Part shown: positions 1 through 5,407 of the stretch, piece by piece
Numbering within the stretch: the first letter of the stretch is position 1
Layout of the letters: each line of letters begins with the position of its first letter
Assembly (NCBI GenBank): GCA_037446165.1
Contig: JBBIJC010000127.1
Span: forward strand, 1 to 5,757
Length of the DNA: 5,757 bases
Source of the DNA: Parasulfuritortus sp037446165
GTDB lineage: Bacteria; Pseudomonadota; Gammaproteobacteria; Burkholderiales; Thiobacillaceae
Direction of reading: 5' to 3'
Made by a program: the position numbers and the translations under genes
Notes under the pieces: generated by a model
Databases searched by the model: none
Seen by the model: the letters and a program-made list of their open reading frames with translations, nothing else
Told to the model about the DNA's origin: nothing

Positions 1-105
1 GATGTGCGCCGCCGGGGCATGCCTCTGGATATGGAACTGCTTACCAGGCTGCTGATCGGTGTCATCGGCACCGCTGTTCGGTCTGGCAGACAGATGACTT
101 TCTAA
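1..105 (+). CDS. C-terminal end of an unidentified gene (5' partial)
   Basis: Frame 1 is open from the window edge to a TAA at 103-105 and encodes 34 residues ending in AVRSGRQMTF. The middle part (MELLTRLLIGVIGTAV) is hydrophobic and could be an amphipathic or membrane-associated helix. Third codon positions favour G/C, as in the real genes of this window, and no good start with a ribosome site lies inside the stretch, so I read it as the tail of a gene that begins to the left. The family cannot be recognised from so few residues. The alternative is chance openness in GC-rich DNA. No terminator hairpin was seen just after the stop. Confidence 0.4.
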   Translation, partial: DVRRRGMPLDMELLTRLLIGVIGTAVRSGRQMTF

Positions 106-206
106 GCCCTGACCGGTGGAATTTGAAGGGCGGCAGTTCGATGCGGCCATTTTCTGATACGGGATCCAGCATTGGAGTGCTATCTTGGATCGGGGCTGCC
201 ATCGCT

Positions 207-389
207 TCAGGCCAAATCAAAGAAAGCGCCAATTTCGGCGTTGATCGCATCTCGAACCGGTTCAGTCCTGGCTTCGGCAAGGTACTCATCAATGACTTCC
301 CTCAACTCAGCCTGTCAGGCGCCTCCCTTTTGACCGGGCCTGAGCATCGAAACAAATTCGTCTTGAAGCCGGCGCGTGTCGGACCATAA
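207..389 (-). pseudogene. Possible degenerate coding remnant with an in-frame stop
   Basis: Read on the minus strand in one frame, this stretch gives two protein-like pieces separated by one TGA (315-317). The first contains RRLQDEFVSMLRPGQKGGA. The second contains LREVIDEYLAEAR, then EPVRDAINAEIGAFFDLA, and ends in TGA (207-209). Both have the charged and hydrophobic spacing of amphipathic helices. The frame stays open upstream to about 448 but has no ATG or GTG start with a ribosome site. One reading is a decayed gene. Others are a tiny protein starting at TTG 305, or no coding at all. I do not recognise a family, and the right end overlaps the proposed promoter of the next gene, so confidence is low. 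Confidence 0.2.
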
Positions 390-390
390 T
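363..390 (+). promoter_or_regulatory. Predicted sigma70 promoter for the DksA-like gene
   Basis: TTGAAG at 363-368 (4 of 6 matches to TTGACA) is followed after 16 bases by CATAAT at 385-390 (5 of 6 matches to TATAAT). Transcription would start near 397, giving a leader of about 57 bases before the ATG at 454. It is the best match I found upstream of this gene and may also serve uup, since no good promoter was seen between the two. This is pattern matching by eye and has no experimental support. Confidence 0.4.
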
Positions 391-453
391 GAACAGATGG
401 AGTGCGGGGTTGTGTGCTTCCGGACTGTCTGAACCAACCATCAGGGAAACGTC

Positions 454-852
454 ATGTCATCGTATTCGGAAACAGAACTTCAATTGGTGCGCGAGGCATT
501 GGAACAGCAGCGAAAGGCATTGACCGAGCACATCCGGGCTGGGCTGTCGGAGAGCGAACAGAATCAGTTCGCCTCCATTCTCGGTCGTTCGGCAGGCGAC
601 AGCAGCGATGAGGCGCTGGCCTCCTCCCTGGCGGATCTCTCGGCGGCGCGACTCAATCTTGAAGTGCGCCAGTGGCGCGAACTGGATGCGGCCGCCGGGC
701 GCATGACCAGCCCCGGTTTTGGGGTATGTCAAGACTGCGACGCGCGCATCCCACTGGCCCGGCTGGTGGCCAACCCGGCGGCGGTGCGCTGCATTGCCTG
801 CCAGGAAGCGCACGAAAAGACGCATGCCAGCCAACCGCATGGTTCGCTGTAG
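454..852 (+). CDS. DksA/TraR-family C4 zinc-finger protein, probable RNA polymerase secondary-channel factor
   Basis: This 132-residue protein probably enters the RNA polymerase secondary channel and alters promoter open complexes, as DksA and TraR do. Residues about 5-80 form a charged helical hairpin. Its tip carries D49-x-x-D52-x-A54, matching the DxxDxA motif (D71, D74, A76) of E. coli DksA. The zinc finger is C92-x2-C95-x17-C113-x2-C116, the same spacing as in DksA, and the tip-to-finger distance also matches with a constant offset of 22 residues. It is about 19 residues shorter than E. coli DksA, mostly at the N-terminus, and ends in a tail rich in H, S and Q. Residues aligned with the ppGpp site 2 of E. 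coli DksA are not conserved, so it is more likely a DksA paralogue than the main DksA. The start is supported by AGGGAA at 443-448. uup follows 53 bases downstream on the same strand. Confidence 0.88.
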   Translation: MSSYSETELQLVREALEQQRKALTEHIRAGLSESEQNQFASILGRSAGDSSDEALASSLADLSAARLNLEVRQWRELDAAAGRMTSPGFGVCQDCDARIPLARLVANPAAVRCIACQEAHEKTHASQPHGSL

Positions 853-876
853 AATCCGGCCAACTTGAACAGTCCA

Positions 877-899
877 GAAAGGCGGCGCGGCCGCCTTTC
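877..899 (+). terminator. Perfect 10-bp hairpin between the DksA-like gene and uup (terminator or translation-control element)
   Basis: GAAAGGCGGC (877-886) pairs perfectly with GCCGCCTTTC (890-899) around a GCG loop. The stem is mostly G-C and should be very stable. It ends six bases before the uup ATG at 906 and contains the only Shine-Dalgarno-like bases nearby (AAAGG, 878-882). The bases after the stem (CCATTT) are not a good U-tract, so strong intrinsic termination is doubtful. It could reduce read-through from the upstream gene, stabilise a processed 3' end, or control uup translation. The structure is certain on paper, but its role is inferred. Confidence 0.5.
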
Positions 900-905
900 C
901 CATTT

Positions 906-2798
906 ATGCCCTACCTCATTCTCGACAAACTCGAACTGGCCTATGGCCATTGGCCGCTTCTGGACGGCGCTTCACTGGTGGTGGACAGGGGCGAACGCAT
1001 CGGCCTGATCGGCCGTAACGGCACCGGCAAGTCCAGCCTGATCAAGATCATCGCCGGCGAGCAGACGGCGGATGCCGGCGAGATCTGGCGCCAGCCCGGT
1101 TTGCGTCTCGGCTATGTGCCGCAGGAGCCGGTATTCGAGCCGGGCCACAGCATCTACGAAGCGGTGGCTGAAGGTGTCGGCGAGGCCTGCAAGCTTCTGC
1201 TGGCCTATCACGAAGCCACCCACCAGTTCGCACTGGGCGCGGGCGATATGGACGAACTGGACCGGCTCAGCCACGAACTGGAGGCGCATGACGCCTGGCG
1301 TCTGAGCAGCCGGGTGGAGGAAATCCTGACCCGGCTTGACCTGCCAGCGGATGTCGCAGTGGACACCTTGTCCGGCGGTCAGAAGAAACGGGTCGCCTTG
1401 GCTCGCGCCCTGGTGGCCGAGCCGGAACTGCTGTTGCTTGATGAGCCGACCAACCACCTCGATTTCGCCGCCATCGAATGGCTGGAGAGCCTGCTCAACG
1501 GCTACGGCGGCGCGCTGCTGTTCATCACCCACGACCGGCGTTTTCTGGACAACGTGGCCAATCGCATCGTCGAACTGGACCGCGGCCAGTTGCGCGAATA
1601 CCAGGGCAATTTCTCCGCCTATCAGATCAAGAAGGCGGAGCAGCTGGAAGTGGAAGCGGCCCAGAACCGCAAGTTCGACAAATTCTGGAAGCAGGAGGAG
1701 ATCTGGATCCGCAAGGGCATCGAGGCACGGCGGACCCGCAACGAAGGCCGGGTCCGGCGCCTGGAGTCGTTGCGCCGGGAGCGGGATGCGCGGGTCAACC
1801 GCCTGGGCCAGGTCGGCTTCGCACTCGATGCCGGCGAGCGTTCCGGCAAGCTGGTCGCGGAACTGGAACATGTTTCCCATGGTTACGGCAATCGGCCGCT
1901 GATCGACGATCTGTCGACCCGCATCATCCGGGGCGACAAGCTCGGCCTGATCGGTCCAAACGGTTGCGGCAAGACCACTCTGATCCGGCTCATCCTGGGC
2001 GAGCTGGCGCCGGACCAGGGCAAGATCCGCCAGGGCACCAACCTGCAGGTGGCCTATTTCGACCAGTTCCGGAACAAGCTCAATGACGAGGCGACCCTGA
2101 TCGACACCATCTCGCCGGGCTCGGATTACGTCGAGATCGGCGGTCAGCGCAAGCATGTCATCAGTTATCTGGAAGAGTTTCTGTTCCCGCCGGAGCGGGC
2201 GCGGGCCAAGGTCTCGGCCCTGTCCGGCGGCGAGCGCAACCGGCTGCTGCTGGCCCGGCTGTTTGCCCGTCCGGCCAACCTGCTGGTCCTGGACGAGCCG
2301 ACCAACGACCTGGACATCGATACCCTCGAACTGCTGGAGGCCTTGTTGCAGGACTACCCCGGCACGGTGATCCTGGTTTCGCACGACCGCGCCTTCCTGG
2401 ACAACGTGGCAACCCAGTCGCTGGTGTTCGAAGGCGACGGCAAGCTGACCGAAATTGCCGGCGGCTATGGCGACTGGCTGCGGTACAAGACCCGCCAGAC
2501 CGCCCCCGCTGCGGCCAAGGCGGAAAAGCAGAAGGAGCCGCCGGTTGCTGCAAAAAAGGCTGAAAAGAGCCGTCTCAGCTACAAGGAAACCAAGGAGCTG
2601 GAAGTCATGCCGGCCCAGGTCGAGCGGCTGGAAGCGGAGCAGGCCGCGTTGAACGCCAGTCTGCTTGATCCGGTCCTGTATCGGAACAAGCCGGATGCGG
2701 TGGTGGAACTCAAGGCCCGGCTGGAGACGATCGAACAGGAACTGCTGACCCTGCTGGAACGCTGGGAGATGCTGGAAAAACGCCAGTCAGGCGATTGA
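906..2798 (+). CDS. uup: ABC-F family ATPase Uup
   Basis: A soluble ABC-F protein of 630 residues with two ATPase domains and no membrane part, close to the 635 of E. coli Uup. Domain 1 has Walker A GRNGTGKS (36-43), signature LSGGQ (155-159), Walker B ending D179-E180 and switch H209. A charged helical linker covers about 240-310. Domain 2 has GPNGCGKT (350-357), LSGGE (439-443), Walker B D463-E464 and H493. After an Ala/Lys-rich spacer (about 532-553), a C-terminal coiled coil (about 555-626) marks the Uup branch; in E. coli this part binds DNA. Family members act on ribosomes, and Uup is tied to tolerance of branched DNA and to precise excision of transposons. All catalytic residues are present. 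The frame is open back to 672, but ATG 906 gives the family N-terminus (MPYLILDKLELAYG). No normal ribosome site precedes it, only a hairpin. Confidence 0.95.
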   Translation: MPYLILDKLELAYGHWPLLDGASLVVDRGERIGLIGRNGTGKSSLIKIIAGEQTADAGEIWRQPGLRLGYVPQEPVFEPGHSIYEAVAEGVGEACKLLLAYHEATHQFALGAGDMDELDRLSHELEAHDAWRLSSRVEEILTRLDLPADVAVDTLSGGQKKRVALARALVAEPELLLLDEPTNHLDFAAIEWLESLLNGYGGALLFITHDRRFLDNVANRIVELDRGQLREYQGNFSAYQIKKAEQLEVEAAQNRKFDKFWKQEEIWIRKGIEARRTRNEGRVRRLESLRRERDARVNRLGQVGFALDAGERSGKLVAELEHVSHGYGNRPLIDDLSTRIIRGDKLGLIGPNGCGKTTLIRLILGELAPDQGKIRQGTNLQVAYFDQFRNKLNDEATLIDTISPGSDYVEIGGQRKHVISYLEEFLFPPERARAKVSALSGGERNRLLLARLFARPANLLVLDEPTNDLDIDTLELLEALLQDYPGTVILVSHDRAFLDNVATQSLVFEGDGKLTEIAGGYGDWLRYKTRQTAPAAAKAEKQKEPPVAAKKAEKSRLSYKETKELEVMPAQVERLEAEQAALNASLLDPVLYRNKPDAVVELKARLETIEQELLTLLERWEMLEKRQSGD

Positions 2799-2844
2799 TT
2801 CAGTCGTGCCTCGGGCGCTGGTTATCGGGGCGCGGAATGGCTGA

Positions 2845-3297
2845 TCACTTGGGCAGTGGCATCGGTTTGCCGTCGACCAGGGCCAGCCAGCCGCGGGCAA
2901 TCCGGTACAGGACCCAGATCCCGGTGCCAAGCATGAACAGCAGCGCGGCCGGGATGCCGAGTATGGTGACAAACAAGATCCCGGCGATGACAAACCAGAG
3001 CAGGGCGTACCAGAAGGTCCGGATCTGCCAGCTGAAATGGGAATCCAGCCAGGTGTCGCGCACGTCGCTGCGCTTCACATAGTTGATGATGATCGCGATG
3101 ATGGATGGCCAGCCGGACAGAAAGGCCGTTACCACGAAGGCCGCGCTCATCAGGCCGGTGAGGGCACTGAAGGCGTGCAAGCCGTAAATGAGGTGGGTCA
3201 GGGTGACCAGATTGCCGGTATCGCTGGGTTCGGCTGCGGGCTGCATGTCTTGCATGGTCGGTGTGTCCTGGGTGGGCAAAGTAATGGGGTGGGCCAT
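2845..3297 (-). CDS. Small predicted inner-membrane protein, possibly DUF4870-like
   Basis: This 150-residue protein has a polar N-terminus (1-32) and then mostly hydrophobic sequence. Membrane segments are likely at about 35-60, 64-73 (short, perhaps part of the first) and 95-135, the last long enough for two helices around G114-I-P116. A charged stretch (KRSDVRDTWLDSHFSW, about 75-90) would face one side of the membrane. The sequence pattern resembles small conserved membrane proteins of betaproteobacteria, perhaps DUF4870-like, with no known function. I see no catalytic motif or signal peptide. The start at 3297 is preceded by AAAGG with six bases of spacing; an inner ATG at 3255 (residue 15) is an alternative. 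It converges on uup across 46 bases without a clear terminator and diverges from nadE across 95 bases. Confidence 0.8.
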   Translation of the reverse strand: MAHPITLPTQDTPTMQDMQPAAEPSDTGNLVTLTHLIYGLHAFSALTGLMSAAFVVTAFLSGWPSIIAIIINYVKRSDVRDTWLDSHFSWQIRTFWYALLWFVIAGILFVTILGIPAALLFMLGTGIWVLYRIARGWLALVDGKPMPLPK

Positions 3298-3357
3298 TCT
3301 CCACCTTTGCCATTCCCCATGCCATAGGGAGAATGCACGGCGGTACGCGGGTCCGGC

Positions 3358-3386
3358 TTGATGCCTGCCGGGTCAGAGTGCATTAT
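3358..3386 (+). promoter_or_regulatory. Predicted sigma70 promoter for nadE-glnB, possibly giving a leaderless mRNA
   Basis: TTGATG (3358-3363) and CATTAT (3381-3386) are exactly 17 bases apart, each matching 4 of 6 consensus positions. The -10 element ends six bases before the nadE ATG (3393), so transcription would begin at or next to the start codon. The 15 bases before the ATG hold no Shine-Dalgarno sequence, which fits a leaderless message. The main alternative is a promoter further upstream in the shared divergent region with weak, SD-free initiation. Confidence 0.35.
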
Positions 3387-3392
3387 TCCGGC

Positions 3393-4997
3393 ATGAAAAT
3401 CGCACTGGCCCAATTCAACGCCATCGTGGGCGACCTGGATGGAAACATCCGCAAGCTTGGACAACTCGCCGTTCAGGCGGTCGAGGCCGGTGCGGCGATA
3501 TTGCTGACCCCGGAACTCGCGGTCAGCGGCTACCCGCCCGAGGATCTGGCCTTGCGCCCGGATTTCTACCGGGAAAACGCCCGTTATCTTGACCAGCTGG
3601 CCGGGTCGCTGCCGCCCGGATTGACCGCTGTGGTCGGCTTCCCGTACCTGGATGATGCCGGTCGCTACAACGCCGCCGCCGTACTGCGCGGCGGCCGGAT
3701 CGAGGCGGTCTATTGCAAGCAGCGCCTGCCCAATAATTCTGTCTTCGATGAGCTGCGCACCTTCACGCCCGGCCAGCAGCCGCTGGTGTTCGAGCGCGAA
3801 GGCATCCGGTTCGGGGTGAACATCTGCGAGGACATCTGGCGGCCGGATGCGGTCGAACAGGCCCATGCCGCCGGCGCGCAATGTCTGCTGGTGCTCAATG
3901 CCTCGCCCTACCACAAGAACAAGCAAGCGCTGAGGCAGGAAGTGGCCCGGCAGCGGGTCGGCGAAACCGGTCTGCCCATCGTCTACGTCAATCTGGTCGG
4001 TGGCCAGGATGAGCTGGTTTTTGATGGCGGCTCCTTCGCCATGGACGCCAGGGGCGAGGTGAGCGCCCAGTTCCCGTTGTTCGAGGAGGGCCTGTATTTC
4101 GTCGACCTGGAAAACGGCGTGCCCACAGGCGAGCTCCACGCCCTGCCGGATCTGGAAACCAGCGTCTACCGGGCGCTGGTGCTGGGTGTGCGGGACTATG
4201 TCGGCAAGAACGGTTTTCCCGGCGTCATCGTCGGCTCGTCGGGCGGCGTCGACTCGGCCCTGACCTTGTGCGTGGCGGTCGATGCCCTCGGCCCCGAGCG
4301 GGTCAAGGCCGTGATGATGCCTTCGCAATACACCGCCGGCATGAGCCTGGACGATGCCCAGGAACTGGCCGCGAATCTCGATATCCGACACAGCATCCTG
4401 CCCATCCGGCCGATGTTCGACAGCTTTCGCACCGCGCTGGGCGAAGAATTCGCCGGCCTGGCCGAGGACCTGACCGAGGAGAACATCCAGGCCAGGGTGC
4501 GCGGTGTGCTGCTCATGGCGCTGTCCAACAAGTCCGGCAGCATGGTCCTGACCACCGGCAACAAGAGCGAGATGGCGGCCGGCTACGCCACCCTGTACGG
4601 CGATATGGCCGGCGGCTTCGCGGTGCTCAAGGACGTGGCCAAGACCCTGGTCTGGCGGCTGGCGCGATATCGCAATACCCTCTCGCCGGTGATCCCTGCG
4701 CGGATCATCACCCGCCCGCCCTCGGCCGAACTGCGCCCCGACCAGACCGACCAGGACAGCTTGCCGCCCTACGAGGTGCTGGACGGCATCATGGAACGCT
4801 ACATGGAGCAGGACCTGGCGCCGCGCGACATCGTGGCCCAGGGTTTCGACGAAGCCGCCGTGCGCCAGGTGGTACGATTGATCGACCGCTCCGAATACAA
4901 GCGCCGCCAGTCGGCGCCGGGCGTGCGCATTACCGAACGCGGCTTCGGCCGCGACCGCCGCTATCCGATCACCAACAAATACCAGGCACCCTTTTAA
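3393..4997 (+). CDS. nadE: Glutamine-dependent NAD(+) synthetase
   Basis: This cytoplasmic enzyme makes NAD from deamido-NAD, ATP and ammonia released from glutamine, the last step of NAD synthesis. The 534 residues comprise an N-terminal nitrilase-type glutaminase (about 1-245) with the triad E41 (TPELAVSGYPPEDL), K109 (YCKQRLPN) and C145 (NICEDIW), and a C-terminal synthetase (about 255-534) with the PP-loop SGGVDS (283-288), TTGNKSE (387-393), GDMAGGFAVLKDV (403-415), RPPSAELRPDQTDQDSLPPY (441-460) and the end motif RYPITNKY. All key residues are present and the length is typical for proteobacteria. The open frame extends to 3333, but M3393 gives the family N-terminus MKIALAQFNAIVGD; an in-frame GTG at 3378 is a weaker choice. 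No ribosome site precedes the ATG. glnB starts 18 bases after the stop, so the two are probably one operon and PII may control this enzyme. Confidence 0.96.
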   Translation: MKIALAQFNAIVGDLDGNIRKLGQLAVQAVEAGAAILLTPELAVSGYPPEDLALRPDFYRENARYLDQLAGSLPPGLTAVVGFPYLDDAGRYNAAAVLRGGRIEAVYCKQRLPNNSVFDELRTFTPGQQPLVFEREGIRFGVNICEDIWRPDAVEQAHAAGAQCLLVLNASPYHKNKQALRQEVARQRVGETGLPIVYVNLVGGQDELVFDGGSFAMDARGEVSAQFPLFEEGLYFVDLENGVPTGELHALPDLETSVYRALVLGVRDYVGKNGFPGVIVGSSGGVDSALTLCVAVDALGPERVKAVMMPSQYTAGMSLDDAQELAANLDIRHSILPIRPMFDSFRTALGEEFAGLAEDLTEENIQARVRGVLLMALSNKSGSMVLTTGNKSEMAAGYATLYGDMAGGFAVLKDVAKTLVWRLARYRNTLSPVIPARIITRPPSAELRPDQTDQDSLPPYEVLDGIMERYMEQDLAPRDIVAQGFDEAAVRQVVRLIDRSEYKRRQSAPGVRITERGFGRDRRYPITNKYQAPF

Positions 4998-5015
4998 TTA
5001 CATCAGGAGACAGCA

Positions 5016-5354
5016 ATGAAAAAGATCGAAGCCATCATCAAGCCGTTCAAGCTGGACGAGGTCCGCGAGGCGCTTTCTGCCGTCAACGTCACCGGCCTGA
5101 CCGTGACCGAGGTCAAGGGCTTCGGCCGCCAGAAGGGCCACACCGAGCTTTATCGCGGCGCCGAATACGTGGTCGATTTCCTGCCCAAGGTCAAGATCGA
5201 CATGGTCGTGGCCGACAGCCTGGTCGACACCGCCATCGACGCCATCGTCAAGGCCGCCCGTACCGGCAAGATCGGCGACGGCAAGATCTTCGTCACCAGT
5301 GTGGAACAGGTGGTGCGGATCCGGACCGGCGAGACCGGCGAAGCGGCGGTTTGA
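5016..5354 (+). CDS. glnB: Nitrogen regulatory protein PII, GlnB type
   Basis: This 112-residue cytoplasmic PII protein is a trimer that senses 2-oxoglutarate, ATP and ADP and adjusts nitrogen enzymes and regulators, classically GlnD/GlnE/NtrB signalling. The T-loop (about 37-55) contains Y51, the usual uridylylation site, in ELYRGAEYVVDF. The ATP-binding segment RTGKIGDGK (82-90) and the C-loop with R101, R103 and TGE (104-106) are intact. K3, E5 and D54 point to GlnB; E. coli GlnK has L3, T5 and N54. The start is set by AGGAGA at 5005-5010, five bases before the ATG. It lies 18 bases after nadE and is likely co-transcribed with it. There is no ammonium transporter gene (amtB) next to it, which also argues against GlnK. 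A coiled-coil membrane protein gene follows 53 bases downstream. Confidence 0.96.
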   Translation: MKKIEAIIKPFKLDEVREALSAVNVTGLTVTEVKGFGRQKGHTELYRGAEYVVDFLPKVKIDMVVADSLVDTAIDAIVKAARTGKIGDGKIFVTSVEQVVRIRTGETGEAAV

Positions 5355-5361
5355 CCAGCCT

Positions 5362-5388
5362 GCAAGGCCGCGAGCTATCCCGGCTTGC
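5362..5388 (+). terminator. Weak hairpin after glnB (possible terminator or attenuator)
   Basis: GCAAG-G-CCG (5362-5370) can pair with CGG-CTTGC (5381-5388) around a 10-base loop, with one bulged G. The following TTGAATTA is only partly T-rich. It lies eight bases after the glnB stop and before the ribosome site of the next gene. It may partly end nadE-glnB transcripts, but the stem is short and could be chance. Confidence 0.3.
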
Positions 5389-5407
5389 TTGAATTAGGAA
5401 CTCGAAC

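Larger units (their letters stand above)
106..453. other. Intergenic stretch with no convincing intact gene
   Basis: These 348 bases lie between the left-edge partial gene and the DksA-like gene. Parts look less GC-rich than the surrounding genes, for example around 211-235. Short open frames exist on both strands (plus 123-389, minus 62-292), but neither has a recognisable product, a clear ribosome site or the codon bias of the neighbours. Two things can be singled out and are listed separately: a minus-strand stretch that reads like broken coding sequence (207-389), and a sigma70-like promoter near the right end (363-390) facing the DksA-like gene. The remaining 5' leader before 454 is about 57 bases. 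I saw no tRNA, large inverted repeat or direct repeat here. Confidence 0.5.

Noticed and set aside
123..389. 88-codon plus-strand frame in the left intergenic region
   Set aside because: It has no ribosome site or recognisable family, and its stop lies inside the -10 element proposed for the next gene. The complementary frame looks more protein-like, and neither is convincing.
457..903. 148-codon minus-strand frame over the DksA-like gene
   Set aside because: The plus-strand zinc finger and DxxDxA motif identify the true coding strand; the antisense product has no family features.
672..905. N-terminal extension of Uup back to ATG 672
   Set aside because: The extension overlaps the DksA-like gene in another frame, looks like shadow sequence, and the canonical Uup N-terminus starts at 906.
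972..2384. 470-codon open frame on the minus strand opposite uup
   Set aside because: The plus strand shows complete duplicated ABC-F motifs. The antisense product is rich in Q, A, G and D with no domain, as expected for the complement of GC-biased codons.
2799..2844. Possible bidirectional terminator between uup and the membrane-protein gene
   Set aside because: GCGC repeats are present, but I could not find a stem of useful length followed by a T-run in either direction.
3333..3392. N-terminal extension of NadE from ATG 3333
   Set aside because: The 20 extra residues (MHGGTRVRLDACR...) do not resemble the family, and the conserved N-terminus begins at M3393.
3198..4391. 397-codon open frame on the minus strand opposite nadE
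   Set aside because: It runs through the nadE glutaminase and PP-loop regions and through the start of the membrane-protein gene. Its composition is that of a shadow frame and it has no recognisable motif.
4268..5392. 374-codon plus-strand frame spanning the nadE end and glnB
   Set aside because: It is out of frame with two well-identified genes, ignores their stop and start signals, and its Arg/Gly/Pro-rich product is typical of a shifted GC-rich frame.
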